A stretch of 64,000 nucleotides of DNA, taken from Streptomonospora sp. PA3 (GTDB lineage: Bacteria > Actinomycetota > Actinomycetes > Streptosporangiales > Streptosporangiaceae). Below, piece after piece: positions 26,052-35,628 of the stretch. Both the position numbers and the translations under genes were made by a program. The notes beneath the pieces are model-generated. The model was not told where the DNA came from and did no database searches. It was given only the letters and a program-made list of their open reading frames with translations. Each line of letters starts with the position of its first letter. Position 1 is the stretch's first letter. Location of the stretch: the NCBI RefSeq assembly GCF_009728995.1, contig NZ_VTZW01000004.1:62001-126000 (forward strand), read 5' to 3'.

Positions 26052-27896
26052 GTGCCTCAGCCGAACCGGACCGATCCCGCGCTGATCCGCAACTTCTGCA
26101 TCATCGCGCACATCGACCATGGCAAGTCGACGCTGGCCGACCGCATGCTTCAGCTGACCGGCATCGTCGAGGACCGCCTGATGCGCGCGCAGTACCTCGA
26201 CCGCATGGACATCGAGCGCGAACGCGGCATCACCATCAAGTCCCAGGCGGTGCGGCTGCCGTTCACGGCGCTCGACGACACCACCTACGTCCTCAACCTG
26301 ATCGACACCCCCGGCCACGTCGACTTCACCTACGAGGTGTCGCGGTCGCTGGCCGCCTGCGAGGGCGCGGTCCTGCTGGTCGACGCAGCCCAGGGCATCG
26401 AGGCCCAGACGCTGGCCAACCTCTACCTGGCCCTGGAGCACGACCTCACCATCATCCCGGTGCTGAACAAGATCGACCTGCCGGCGGCCATGCCCGAGAA
26501 GTACGCCGCCGAGCTGGCCGGGATCATCGGCTGCGAGCCCTCCGACGTGCTCCGGGTCAGCGCCAAGACCGGCGAGGGCGTCGAGGAGCTGCTCAACGAG
26601 ATCGTGGGCCAGGTCCCGCCGCCGGTCGGCGACGCCGACGCGCCTCCCCGGGCGATGATCTTCGACTCGATCTACGACACCTACCGCGGCGTGGTCACCT
26701 ACGTCCGCGTGGTCGACGGCCACCTGGGCACCCGCCAGCGCATCCAGATGATGTCGACCGGCGCCACCCACGAGATGCTGGAGGTGGGCGTCATCTCACC
26801 CGAGCCCACCAAGGTCGAGGGCCTGGGTGTGGGCGAGGTGGGCTACCTCATCACCGGTGTCAAGGACGTGCGCCAGTCGCGGGTCGGCGACACGGTGACC
26901 TCCCAGGCCAACGGGGCCTCGCAGATGCTGCCGGGCTACCAGGACCCCAAGCCGATGGTGTTCTCGGGCCTGTACCCCATCGACGGCGGCGACTACCCGG
27001 TGCTGCGCGACGCGCTGGAGAAGCTGCAGCTCAACGACGCCGCCCTGGCATTCGAGCCCGAGACCTCCGCGGCGCTGGGCTTCGGCTTCCGCTGCGGATT
27101 CCTGGGGCTGCTGCACCTGGAGATCACCCGCGCCCGCCTGGAGCGGGAGTACGACCTGGACCTGATCTCCACGGCCCCCAACGTCATCTACCGGGTGATC
27201 ATGGAGGACGGCACCGAGCACTCGGTGACCAACCCCAGCGAGTTCCCCGAGGGCAAGATCCAAGAGGTCCACGAGCCGATCGTCAAGGGCACGCTGCTGG
27301 CGCCCGCCGAGTTCGTCGGTCCGATCATGGAGCTGTGCCAGGCCCGCCGCGGCGCCCTGGACGGCATGGACTACCTCTCCGAGGACCGCGTCGAGATGCG
27401 CTACACCCTGCCGCTCGCCGAGATCGTGTTCGACTTCTTCGACCAGCTCAAGTCGCGCACGAAGGGGTTCGCGTCGCTGGACTACGAGCCCTCGGGCGAG
27501 CAGGTGTCGGACCTGGTCAAGGTCGACATCCTGCTGCAGGGCGAGATGGTCGACGCGTTCTCGGCGATCGTGCACCGCGAGAAGGCCTACTCCTACGGCG
27601 TGGAGATGACCAAGAAGCTGCGCGAGCTGATTCCGCGCCAGCAGTTCGAGGTGCCGGTGCAGGCCGCGATCGGCTCGCGGGTGATCGCCCGCGAGAACAT
27701 CCGCGCCATCCGCAAGGACGTGCTCTCCAAGTGCTACGGCGGCGACATCAGCCGCAAGCGCAAACTGCTGGAGCGCCAGAAGGAGGGCAAGCGGCGGATG
27801 AAGATGGTCGGCCGCGTCGAGGTGCCCCAGGAGGCGTTCATCTCCGCGCTGTCGACCGAGGACTCCGGTTCCGAGAAGGACTCCAAGAAGCGCTGA
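26052..27896 (+). CDS. lepA: Translation elongation factor 4 (LepA)
   Basis: A 614-residue translational GTPase that back-translocates or aids 30S biogenesis under stress. G1 is AHIDHGKST (19-27), the switch II region [12 protein letters not shown], and NKID the base-recognition motif. The LepA-specific C-terminal domain ends in [25 protein letters not shown] 26052 has GGAG five bases upstream and gives the expected N-terminus. It is followed by two strong hairpins that also serve the convergent malG side. Confidence 0.97.
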   Translation: MPQPNRTDPALIRNFCIIAHIDHGKSTLADRMLQLTGIVEDRLMRAQYLDRMDIERERGITIKSQAVRLPFTALDDTTYVLNLIDTPGHVDFTYEVSRSLAACEGAVLLVDAAQGIEAQTLANLYLALEHDLTIIPVLNKIDLPAAMPEKYAAELAGIIGCEPSDVLRVSAKTGEGVEELLNEIVGQVPPPVGDADAPPRAMIFDSIYDTYRGVVTYVRVVDGHLGTRQRIQMMSTGATHEMLEVGVISPEPTKVEGLGVGEVGYLITGVKDVRQSRVGDTVTSQANGASQMLPGYQDPKPMVFSGLYPIDGGDYPVLRDALEKLQLNDAALAFEPETSAALGFGFRCGFLGLLHLEITRARLEREYDLDLISTAPNVIYRVIMEDGTEHSVTNPSEFPEGKIQEVHEPIVKGTLLAPAEFVGPIMELCQARRGALDGMDYLSEDRVEMRYTLPLAEIVFDFFDQLKSRTKGFASLDYEPSGEQVSDLVKVDILLQGEMVDAFSAIVHREKAYSYGVEMTKKLRELIPRQQFEVPVQAAIGSRVIARENIRAIRKDVLSKCYGGDISRKRKLLERQKEGKRRMKMVGRVEVPQEAFISALSTEDSGSEKDSKKR

Positions 27897-27930
27897 GGCC
27901 GCGGCGCCCGCTCAGGGCCGCCGCGGCCCG

Positions 27931-27998
27931 CCGCCCCGGTGCGGCCGAGGACCGCCGCGACCGCACCGGGGCGGCCGGCCGCACCGTGGTGCGGCCGG
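27931..27998. terminator. Double bidirectional terminator between lepA and malG
   Basis: Two adjacent perfect hairpins. One has 14-bp arms CCGCCCCGGTGCGG (27931-27944 with 27961-27974). The other has 11-bp arms CCGGCCGCACC (27975-27985 with 27988-27998). They lie between convergent lepA and malG. Confidence 0.8.
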
Positions 27999-28012
27999 CA
28001 TCCGGCCGGGCC

Positions 28013-28912
28013 TCAGCCCTTGACCGCTCCGCTGGTGAGGCCCTCGGCGATGTAGCGCTGCAGGAACCAGAACACCGACAGCACCGGCACCGCCAGCAGC
28101 AGGGTGCCCGCGGAGAACATGCCGAAGTTGGCGTCGCGCTGGTCGGCGACCATGCCGTACAGCCCCACCGCAACGGTCTTGGCCTCGGGATCGCGCAGGA
28201 ACACGCTGGCGATCAGGAACTCGTTGACGGTGGCGATGAACACCAGCAGCCCCACCACGGCCAGCACCGGGGTCACTAGCGGCAGCATGATCCGGAAGAA
28301 CGCCTGGGCGTGGGTCGCGCCGTCGACCTGGGCCGACTCGTCCAGCGCCGCGGGGATGGTGTCGAAGAAGCCCTTCATCAGCCAGGTGTTGATGCTCAGT
28401 GCACCGCCGAGGTAGACCAGCATCAGCCCCCAGGGGGTGTTGAATCCGACGGCGGGCCAGTAGTCGCTGACCGTGCTGAACATCAGGTAGATCGCGACGA
28501 TCGCCAGGAACTGCGGGAACATCTGGATCACCAGCAGCCCGTAGAGCCCCAGCCGGCGCCCCGCGAAGCGGAACCGGCTGAAGACGTAGGCCGCCAGCGC
28601 CGAGAGGAACACCGTCGCCGCCGCGTTGGCCATCGCGATCAGCAGCGAGTTGGCGTACCACCGCCCGAAGTGGGTTCCGCCGAGCAGCTGCAGGAAGTTC
28701 TGCAACCCGGCGGAGCGGGGGACGAGCGTGGACGAGCTGAGCGTGCCGAGCGGGTTCAGCGCCGCCGAGACCACGAACAGGATCGGGAACAGCGCGAAGA
28801 CCAGGAAGACGAGCATCACCAGGTGCCGCCACCCGGTGCGGCGCGCCCACAGCGACAGGGGGTGAGCCCTGCCGTGCCGCGCGGGCGCCTTCGCGGCGGC
28901 GGATCGGGCCAT
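28013..28912 (-). CDS. malG: Maltodextrin ABC transporter permease MalG
   Basis: A 299-residue inner-membrane permease of the carbohydrate-uptake type 1 family with six transmembrane helices. The EAA loop that contacts the ATPase is AALDESAQVDGATHAQAFFRI. It ends in SGAVKG as MalG proteins do. It overlaps malF (TGATG, sharing the A at 28912). No ATPase gene is present, so it probably shares a general MsiK-type ATPase encoded elsewhere, as in other actinomycetes. Confidence 0.92.
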   Translation of the reverse strand: MARSAAAKAPARHGRAHPLSLWARRTGWRHLVMLVFLVFALFPILFVVSAALNPLGTLSSSTLVPRSAGLQNFLQLLGGTHFGRWYANSLLIAMANAAATVFLSALAAYVFSRFRFAGRRLGLYGLLVIQMFPQFLAIVAIYLMFSTVSDYWPAVGFNTPWGLMLVYLGGALSINTWLMKGFFDTIPAALDESAQVDGATHAQAFFRIMLPLVTPVLAVVGLLVFIATVNEFLIASVFLRDPEAKTVAVGLYGMVADQRDANFGMFSAGTLLLAVPVLSVFWFLQRYIAEGLTSGAVKG

Positions 28913-30528
28913 CACCGGTGCACCTCCTCCAGGGACGCGCTTCTGCGCAGACTGACCACCGACATGACCGTGACGATGAGGAAGATGAACACCGACAGCG
29001 CGGCCGCGTAGCCGTACTGGGCCCCGCTGGCGCCGAACGCCAGCCGGTAGGTGTAGGTGATCAGCAGGTCGGTCGCTCCCGCCATCGGGTTGTCGGTCGG
29101 GAAGGGGCCGCCCTCGGTCGTCAGCCACACGGCGTTGAAGTTGTTGAAGTTGAACGCGAACGTGGCCACCAGGATGGGCGCCATGGCCACCATCAGCAGG
29201 GGGAGGGTGACCTGGCGGAACGCCTGCCAGGCCCCGGCACCGTCGATGCGGGCGGCCTGCACCAGCTCGCGCGGGATCGACTGCAGCGCTCCGGTGGCCA
29301 CCAGGAACATGTAGGGGAAACCGAGCCAGATGTTGACGATCAGCACCGCGGCCCGGGCCGTCCAGGGCTCGCCGAACCAGTCGGTATCCAGCCCCAGCAT
29401 CCGGTTCAGCAGCCCGAAGTCGGAGTTGAACATCGACCGCCACAGCAGGAACATCGCGAAGGAGGGCATGGCGTAGGGCAGCACCACCAGCAGGCGGTAG
29501 GCGGTGCGCCCGGTGAAGTGCTCCCGGGTGTGCAGGGTCAGCGCCACGCACAGCCCCAGCGCGAACACCATCGCCGTGGTTCCGGCGGCGAAGGCGATGT
29601 TCCAGGTCAGAATGCCCAGGAAGGACGACCGGATGTCGGGGTCGGTCAGGAAGCGCGCGAAGTTGGCCATGCCCACGCCGACCCGCCAGCCCTGCGGCAG
29701 CCGGTCGCCGTTGTCGGCGACGAACGCGCCGCGCTCGTCGTCGGCGGTGTAGACCCGGCCGGTCTCGGCGTCGGTGATGCAGTCGCAGCCGGCGTCGTAG
29801 GTGAGCGTGGAGCGGCCCTCGTAGGCCGTGGAGAACCCGCTGGAGCGGATCCCGGTGCCCGATCCGCTGGGGACGGCGAGCCCGGTGATCTCCTCGCTGC
29901 GCGCGTTGGCCTGGCTGGGCGGCAGGACGGTGTATCCGGGCGCGGCCGTGATCTTTCCCGACGGGGTGACGGTGGCGCCGGGCAGCGGCTGCAGCCCCTG
30001 GGCATCGCCCGCGTAGGCGCTGCCGTCGGGCGCGGTCAGCAGGAACACCAGTTCGCCCCCAGGCGCGGAGCCGCGGGCGGCCACGGTGAGGGTGTAGGAG
30101 GTGGAGTCGGGGCTCCGCTGGACCGAGGAGGCCTCGATCTGCTCGACGGCCTCCTCCTTGGTGCCGCGGTGGCCGTCGCTGTAGTTGGTCACCGAGGTGC
30201 TCAGCGTGTAGAGCACCGGGATGATCTGGAAGGCGACCAGGAACAGCGTGCCGGGCACCAGGTACTTGGCGGGCACCGCGCGCTTGGACAGGTAGACGTA
30301 GAAGATCAGCCCCGTCACGGCCACCACCGCTCCGACGCCCGCCCAGTTCCCGGCCGAGTACAGGGGGAACACGGCCCACAGGGCGACGGCCGCCGCGAGG
30401 CCGAGCATGCCGATCCTGGCCGCCTGCCCGGCCGCCGACCCGCGCGGGGCCAGCGATCCTCCGGGCAGCGGCGGGCGTGCGGGCGCCCCGCCGGGGGCGC
30501 CCGCACCGCTGGGGCGGTTGCCTGCCAC
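28912..30528 (-). CDS. malF: Maltodextrin ABC transporter permease MalF
   Basis: 538 aa. Three transmembrane helices near the N-terminus (one at YLVPGTLFLVAFQIIPVLY) precede a large extracytoplasmic P2-like loop (about residues 112-290) containing a C-x-C (GCDCITD). The C-terminal permease core has the EAA motif ELVQAARIDGAGAWQAFRQV. The size and loop match enterobacterial MalF. It forms the channel with MalG and receives substrate from MalE, encoded 3 bases upstream. Confidence 0.92.
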   Translation of the reverse strand: MAGNRPSGAGAPGGAPARPPLPGGSLAPRGSAAGQAARIGMLGLAAAVALWAVFPLYSAGNWAGVGAVVAVTGLIFYVYLSKRAVPAKYLVPGTLFLVAFQIIPVLYTLSTSVTNYSDGHRGTKEEAVEQIEASSVQRSPDSTSYTLTVAARGSAPGGELVFLLTAPDGSAYAGDAQGLQPLPGATVTPSGKITAAPGYTVLPPSQANARSEEITGLAVPSGSGTGIRSSGFSTAYEGRSTLTYDAGCDCITDAETGRVYTADDERGAFVADNGDRLPQGWRVGVGMANFARFLTDPDIRSSFLGILTWNIAFAAGTTAMVFALGLCVALTLHTREHFTGRTAYRLLVVLPYAMPSFAMFLLWRSMFNSDFGLLNRMLGLDTDWFGEPWTARAAVLIVNIWLGFPYMFLVATGALQSIPRELVQAARIDGAGAWQAFRQVTLPLLMVAMAPILVATFAFNFNNFNAVWLTTEGGPFPTDNPMAGATDLLITYTYRLAFGASGAQYGYAAALSVFIFLIVTVMSVVSLRRSASLEEVHR

Positions 30529-30531
30529 GGC

Positions 30532-31767
30532 TCAGCCGATCTCTTCGCGGATCGTCTCGGCGGCCGACTCGACGGCCTTCTGGGGATCGGCGCCGCCGAT
30601 CACGGCCGCCTGCGCCTTGCCGAAGGGGTCCCAGATCGCGTCCATCTGGGGGATGGCCGGCATGGGGCGGCCGTCGGCACCGGCGTCGATGAACTTGGCG
30701 ACTGCGGGGTCGTCCTTGCTGACCTTCTCCATGACCTCCGTCAGCGCGGGCGGGCGCGGGTCGGCCTCATACAGCGCGGTGGCCAGCTCGGGGTCGGTGA
30801 CGTAGTTGGTGACGAACTCCTCGGCCAGCACCTTGTTCTTGCTGCCGGATGCCACGAAGAACGCCTGCACGCCCACGAAGGGCCGGGGCTCCTCACCGCC
30901 GGCGAAGCCGGGGACGGGGGAGACGTCGTATTCGACGCCGGCCTCCTGCACGGCGCCCAGCGACCACGGGCCGGTGACGAAGAAGGCGGTCTTGCCCTGG
31001 TGGAACAGGCTGGCCACGTTCTCGGCGTCGATGGAGCGCTTGAAGACGCCCTCGCCCTCCTCGCCGAACTCGGCGATCTTCTCGAAGGCCGCGACCGACT
31101 CGGGCGTGCCCACGCCCAGGTCCGCGGGGTCGGGGTTGCCCTGGTCGTCGGTGCCGAAGAGGTAGCCGCCGGCCGAGGTGTAGAAGGGCTGCATGTGGTA
31201 GGGGTCGCCCGTCTGGCCGACCTGCAGGCCCAGGACCTCCTCGACCTCGCCGTCCTGCTTCAGCCGCTTGCCGGTCTCGACGAGGTCCTCGAAGGTCTCG
31301 GGGGCCTCGGGGGCGAGCTCGGTGTTGCGGATCAGGGCCAGGTTCTCCATGGCGTAGGGGACGCCGTAGAGCTGCCCGTCGTAGGTGGTGGCCTCCACGG
31401 CGACCTCGTTGAGGGCGTCGACCTTCTCCTGGGGCAGCTGGAGGGGGTCGATGGCGCCGTTCTGCACCAGGTTGCCGATCCAGTCGTGGGCGCCGACGAG
31501 CACGTCGGGGCCTGAGCCGCCCTCGTGGGCGGTCACGAAGTCGGACTGGATGGTGTCGGCGGCGACCTCCTGGACATCGACCTTGATGCCGTTGGCCGAG
31601 CCGAACTCCTCGGCGAACGGCTGCAGGACCTCGGTGCGCTCGGGGTCGGCCCAGATGACCATCGTGCCCTTGGGCTGGTCGGCGGCCTCCTGGCCGCCGC
31701 CTCCGCACGCCGTCGTCAGCGCGAGGGCGGCGGTCGCGGCCAGCAGGCCGGCGCTGCGGATTCTCAT
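30532..31767 (-). CDS. malE: Maltodextrin-binding lipoprotein MalE
   Basis: A 411-residue solute-binding protein. The lipobox LTTAC places the lipidated Cys at residue 21, after a short Ala/Leu signal. Family features include GTMVIWADPERTEVLQPFAEEF, GPDVLVGAHDWIGNLVQNG and YGVPYAMENLALIRNTEL, close to MalE from other bacteria. It captures maltose and maltodextrins for MalFG. A cluster of TTGCA half-sites lies about 82-113 bases before the start and probably binds the LacI-type regulator encoded at 33817. Confidence 0.93.
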   Translation of the reverse strand: MRIRSAGLLAATAALALTTACGGGGQEAADQPKGTMVIWADPERTEVLQPFAEEFGSANGIKVDVQEVAADTIQSDFVTAHEGGSGPDVLVGAHDWIGNLVQNGAIDPLQLPQEKVDALNEVAVEATTYDGQLYGVPYAMENLALIRNTELAPEAPETFEDLVETGKRLKQDGEVEEVLGLQVGQTGDPYHMQPFYTSAGGYLFGTDDQGNPDPADLGVGTPESVAAFEKIAEFGEEGEGVFKRSIDAENVASLFHQGKTAFFVTGPWSLGAVQEAGVEYDVSPVPGFAGGEEPRPFVGVQAFFVASGSKNKVLAEEFVTNYVTDPELATALYEADPRPPALTEVMEKVSKDDPAVAKFIDAGADGRPMPAIPQMDAIWDPFGKAQAAVIGGADPQKAVESAAETIREEIG

Positions 31768-31848
31768 GTGGCTCCCTCTAGGGGCTGGTGCCGCGGACGT
31801 TTCCCCCGATCTGTCCCGGCTTGTCTGTTGGCAGGTGAGGTGACGTTA

Positions 31849-31880
31849 GCAATTCATTGCAAGAACTGAAAGCACTTGCA
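31849..31880. promoter_or_regulatory. Candidate MalR operator upstream of malE
   Basis: GCAATTCATTGC (31849-31860) is an imperfect palindrome. It is followed by TTGCAAG and, one to two turns on, CTTGCAG (31875-31881). The same half-sites recur in the aglA-malR intergenic region. MalR of streptomycetes is reported to use CTTGCA-type repeats; applying this here is inference. Confidence 0.55.
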
Positions 31881-31990
31881 GGGAAAACCGGTCACGATGT
31901 GGAAACGCCGCGGACACCCCCGCGGCACGCGCACGCCGCCGGGCGCGGCCCGCGCCGGTGGTCCCGCCCGCATTCGTGCAGGCAGCGGGG

Positions 31991-32040
31991 CGGGCGGCCC
32001 GGCACCGTCAGGCGACGGTACCCGGTCGCCGGGCCGCCCG
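31991..32040 (-). terminator. Terminator of the GH13 glucosidase gene
   Basis: Perfect 13-bp arms, CGGGCGGCCCGGC (31991-32003) and GCCGGGCCGCCCG (32028-32040), with a secondary ACCGT/ACGGT pair in the loop. It begins 6 bases after the stop at 32047. Confidence 0.75.
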
Positions 32041-32046
32041 GTCGGC

Positions 32047-33699
32047 TCAGTCCCCCTCGGGCACCAGCCACACCGCGGTGTCGGCCGGCAGCACCAGCGC
32101 CCCCGCCTCCCACCGGACCTCCCCGCTGGACAGCAGCACGCGCGCCGCGGACGGGAGGGCGTCCGCGGGGACCTTTGCCGGCGCGCCGCCGAGGTTGGCC
32201 GCGCAGGCGAACCCCGCGCCGCGGCGGAACGCCAGCAGCCCCTCGCCGGCCTCCAGCCAGTCCAGGCCGGCGGCCGCCTCGATCGCCGTGCGCCGGTGAC
32301 GCAGCGCCACGGTGTACATCGCCAGTGTCGAGTCGGGATCGCGCCGCTGGGACTCGCGGGTGTAGCGCGCCCACTCCTCGGGCATCGGCAGCCAGGGCCG
32401 GCCGCCCTCGGGCGAGAAGCCGAAGGGCGGCCGCTCGCCCTCCCAGGGCAGGGGCACCCGGCAGCCGTCGCGCCCGCGCTCGGTGCGTCCCGAGCGCAGC
32501 CAGGTCGGATCCTGCAGCGCGTCCTCGGGCAGGTCGGTGACCTCGGGCAGGCCCAGCTCCTCACCCTGGTAGAGGTAGGTCGAGCCCGGCAGCGCCAGCG
32601 TGAGCAGGGTGGCCGCGCGCGCCCGGCGCAGCCCGCGCTCGCCGCCGCCGAACCTGGTGGGGTGCCGGGTGACGTCGTGGTTGGACAGCACCCAGGTCGT
32701 GGGCGCCCCGACCGCGGCGTTGGCCGCCAGCGAGCCGTCGATGACCCGCCGCAGCACCGCGGGGTCCCAGCCCGCGGTCAGGTACTGGAAGTTGAACGCC
32801 TGGTGCAGCTCGTCGGGCCGCAGATAGCGGGCCACCCGGTCGGCGTCCTCCACCCACGCCTCGGCCACCAGCGCGCGCTCGCCCGGGTAGGAGCCGACGA
32901 TGCCGTGCCACCTGCGGTAGATCTCGTGCACGCCGTCCTGGTCGAAATAGGGGAGCTGCGTGGAGCCGTCGAGCAGGTCGGCCTTCTGCCCCTCGGGCAG
33001 GTCGGGCAGCTCGGGGTCCTTGACCATGCCGTGCGCCACGTCGATGCGGAACCCGTCGACCCCGCGGTCCAGCCAGAAGCGCAGCACGTCGTCGAACTCC
33101 GCGTGCACGTCGGGGTTGGTCCAGTCCAGGTCGGGCTGCTCGGCGTCGAACAGGTGCAGATACCACTCCTCGGGCGTGCCGTCCGGCCGCTTCAGCCGGG
33201 TCCAGGCCGGGCCGCCGAAGATCGACTTCCAGTTGTTGGGGGGACGGTCGCCGCCCGGGCCCCGGCCGGGGCGGAAGATGTAGCGCGAGCGCGCCGGGCT
33301 GCCCGGCTCGGCGGCCACCGCGGCGCGGAACCAGGCGTGGGCCGAGGAGGTGTGGTTGGGCACGATGTCGATGATGATCCGCAGGTCCAGCTCGTGTGCC
33401 CGGGAGATGAGGGCGTCGAAGTCGGCGAGCGTGCCGAAGCGGGGATCGACGTCGCGGTAGTCGGCCACGTCGTAGCCGCCGTCGGCAAGCGGAGAGACGT
33501 AGAAGGGGGTCAGCCACACCGCGTCGACCCCCAGCGAGGCGAGTTCGCCGAGCCGGTCGTGCACCCCGCGCAGGTCGCCCTCGCCGTCGCCGTCGGAGTC
33601 GGCGAAGCTGCGGACGTAGACCTGGTAGATGACCGCGTCGCGCCACCACTCCCGGTCGGCGGTGGGCGGTGCGGGCGCGTGCTGTGGGGGCGTGGGCAT
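32047..33699 (-). CDS. GH13 alpha-glucosidase / alpha-amylase family enzyme
   Basis: A 550-residue cytosolic enzyme without a signal peptide. The GH13 regions are clear: DIVPNHTS (region I), GFRIDVAHGM with nucleophile D220, LVAEAWVED with acid/base E280, and LSNHDVTRH with D342. It resembles oligo-alpha-1,4/1,6-glucosidases (AglA type) that cleave imported maltodextrins. It sits between malEFG and the divergent regulator, so it belongs to the maltodextrin module. Linkage preference cannot be fixed by eye. Confidence 0.9.
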   Translation of the reverse strand: MPTPPQHAPAPPTADREWWRDAVIYQVYVRSFADSDGDGEGDLRGVHDRLGELASLGVDAVWLTPFYVSPLADGGYDVADYRDVDPRFGTLADFDALISRAHELDLRIIIDIVPNHTSSAHAWFRAAVAAEPGSPARSRYIFRPGRGPGGDRPPNNWKSIFGGPAWTRLKRPDGTPEEWYLHLFDAEQPDLDWTNPDVHAEFDDVLRFWLDRGVDGFRIDVAHGMVKDPELPDLPEGQKADLLDGSTQLPYFDQDGVHEIYRRWHGIVGSYPGERALVAEAWVEDADRVARYLRPDELHQAFNFQYLTAGWDPAVLRRVIDGSLAANAAVGAPTTWVLSNHDVTRHPTRFGGGERGLRRARAATLLTLALPGSTYLYQGEELGLPEVTDLPEDALQDPTWLRSGRTERGRDGCRVPLPWEGERPPFGFSPEGGRPWLPMPEEWARYTRESQRRDPDSTLAMYTVALRHRRTAIEAAAGLDWLEAGEGLLAFRRGAGFACAANLGGAPAKVPADALPSAARVLLSSGEVRWEAGALVLPADTAVWLVPEGD

Positions 33700-33747
33700 A
33701 GGAGTCCCTCCGTGTGCCTGGCCGAGCGGGTCAGCCGAGTGGGTCCG

Positions 33748-33785
33748 TGCAAGCTATTGCGCAAGATTACCTATCGGTTGCAAGG
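33748..33785. promoter_or_regulatory. Candidate MalR operators between aglA-like gene and malR
   Basis: TGCAAGC (33748-33754), the perfect palindrome TTGCGCAA (33757-33764) and TTGCAAGG (33778-33785) lie in the 117-base divergent region. A central CG, as in TTGCGCAA, is typical of LacI-family operators. The half-sites match those before malE. Confidence 0.55.
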
Positions 33786-33816
33786 AGCGTGGGGCAAACT
33801 GCATTAGAGTGCTCCC

Positions 33817-34854
33817 ATGGGTCCACGTTTGGCCGACATAGCCCGCCATGCCGAGGTGAGCGAGGCGACGGTCTCCCGAGTGCTGAACAACAAGCCCGGT
33901 GTCGGCTCCGACACCCGGGCAGCCGTCCTCACCGCGCTCGACGTGCTGGGCTACGAGCGCCCCGAGCGGCTGCGGCGGCGGTCGGCCGGACTGGTCGGCA
34001 TGGTCGTGCCCGAGCTGGAGAACCCGGTCTTCCCGATGTTCGCCCAGGCGGCCGAGGGCGCGCTCGCCCGCCAGGGCTACACGCCGGTGCTGTGCACCCG
34101 CCCGCCCGGCGGCATCGTCGAGGACGAGTACGTCGAACTGCTGCTGGAGCGCAACGTCTCGGGCATCGTCTTCGTCTCCGGCCTGCACGCCGACGCCACC
34201 GCCGACCACGGCCGCTACCACCGCCTGATCGCCCAGAAGCTGCCGATCGTGCTGGTCAACGGCTTCGCCGAGGAGGTGCCGGCGGCGTTCGTCTCCTGCG
34301 ACGACCGCGAGGCCGGGCGGCTGGCCGTCAACCACCTCGCCGAACTGGGCCACACCCGGATCGGGTTCACCAGCGGTCCCGAGCGCTACGTGCCCGTGCA
34401 GCGCAAGCTCATCGGCTATCGGGCGGCCATGGCCGCGCACGGCCTCGACTGCACCGACCTCGTCGAACTCTCGCTGTTCGGGGTCGAGGGCGGCCACGCG
34501 GCGGCGTCGCGGCTGCTGCAGCGCGGGGTCACCGCCATGGTCTGCGGCTCCGACCTCATGGCGCTGGGCGCGGTGCGCGCCGCCCGCCAGCACGGGCTCT
34601 CGGTCCCCGGCGACTTCTCCGTGGTGGGCTACGACGACTCCCAGCTCATCGCCTTCACCGATCCGCCGCTGACCACCGTGCGCCAGCCGATACAGGCCAT
34701 GGCGATGGCCACCGTGCGCACGCTGTGCGACGAGATCGCCGGCCACAACGTCTCCCGCACGGAGTACCTGTTCGACCCCGAACTGGTCGTGCGCGGCTCG
34801 ACCGCCGCGGCACCCGCGGCCGCGGCCCGCTCCCGCGCCGTCAGAGTCTCCTGA
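33817..34854 (+). CDS. malR: LacI family regulator of the maltodextrin genes (MalR-like)
   Basis: 345 aa. The N-terminal helix-turn-helix is RLADIARHAEVSEATVSRVLN, followed by the hinge helix region PERLRRRS. The periplasmic-binding-protein-like core ends with VPGDFSVVGYDDSQL and FTDPPLTTVRQP, typical of sugar-responsive LacI proteins. It diverges from the glucosidase gene with shared operator-like half-sites, so it probably represses these genes until maltose or maltodextrin is present. The target genes are inferred from position and motif. Confidence 0.85.
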   Translation: MGPRLADIARHAEVSEATVSRVLNNKPGVGSDTRAAVLTALDVLGYERPERLRRRSAGLVGMVVPELENPVFPMFAQAAEGALARQGYTPVLCTRPPGGIVEDEYVELLLERNVSGIVFVSGLHADATADHGRYHRLIAQKLPIVLVNGFAEEVPAAFVSCDDREAGRLAVNHLAELGHTRIGFTSGPERYVPVQRKLIGYRAAMAAHGLDCTDLVELSLFGVEGGHAAASRLLQRGVTAMVCGSDLMALGAVRAARQHGLSVPGDFSVVGYDDSQLIAFTDPPLTTVRQPIQAMAMATVRTLCDEIAGHNVSRTEYLFDPELVVRGSTAAAPAAAARSRAVRVS

Positions 34855-34942
34855 ACCGCGCGGCCGCGTCGCGGCCCGCGCCCGGCCGTCGAACCCCGCC
34901 CCGCCGTCCTCGCCGGCGCGGCCGCCCTATAGCCTTGCCGCC

Positions 34943-35581
34943 ATGCCCCGCATCGCCTCGGTCAACACGGGAACGGCCGTCTCCGCCGCGTGGGCGGGGC
35001 GGCTGAAGCGCACCGCCATCGACAAGCGGCCGGTGCCCGGCCCGGTGGCCGTGCGGGCACACGGCCTCGCCGGCGACGAGCAGGCCGACCGCGAGCACCA
35101 CGGCGGCCCCGACAAGGCCGTCTACGCCTACGCCCGCGAGGACCTGGACCTGTGGCAGGAGCGGCTGGGCAGGCCGCTGCGCGACGGCGTGTTCGGCGAG
35201 AACCTCACCACCCGCGGGTTCGACCTCGACGCGGTGCTCATCGGCGAGCGCTGGCGCGTGGGGACGGTGCTGCTGGAGGCCGCCCTGCCGCGGACCCCCT
35301 GCGGGGTGTTCCGCGCGTGGATGGAGGAGACCGGCTGGGTCAAGCGCTTCACCGAGGAGGGCCGCACCGGCGTCTACCTGCGCGTCCTGGCCGAGGGGGA
35401 GATCAGCGCCGGCGACGAGGTCCGCGTCGTGCACCGGCCCGAGCACGGGATCGCCGTCGCCGCCGCCTTCCGTGCCCGCTACGAGCCCGACCGCGAGCTG
35501 CTGCGCCGCGTGCTGGCGATCCCGGGACGCTCGGCGGTGTGGGAGGAGGCGGCCGCCGCCGTCGGGGCGGCGGAGGGCTGA
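34943..35581 (+). CDS. MOSC domain protein (YiiM-like)
   Basis: 212 aa. The MOSC core has GDEQADREHHGGPDKAVYAYA, FGENLTTRG, and PRTPCGVF with the conserved Cys that binds molybdenum or sulfur in the family. The C-terminal 3-alpha domain follows. YiiM-type proteins reduce N-hydroxylated compounds with molybdenum cofactor; function here is by family only. It is co-directional with hemW, 47 bases apart. Confidence 0.82.
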   Translation: MPRIASVNTGTAVSAAWAGRLKRTAIDKRPVPGPVAVRAHGLAGDEQADREHHGGPDKAVYAYAREDLDLWQERLGRPLRDGVFGENLTTRGFDLDAVLIGERWRVGTVLLEAALPRTPCGVFRAWMEETGWVKRFTEEGRTGVYLRVLAEGEISAGDEVRVVHRPEHGIAVAAAFRARYEPDRELLRRVLAIPGRSAVWEEAAAAVGAAEG

Positions 35582-35628
35582 GACCGGGCCGGGACCGTCC
35601 GGTCGCCGCCATCGCCGACACTGGAGGC

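Noticed and set aside
28013-30379. 788-codon frame fusing a shadow of malF to malG
   Set aside because: The first part is a shifted frame of malF. The malF-malG boundary with the TGATG overlap is the real arrangement.
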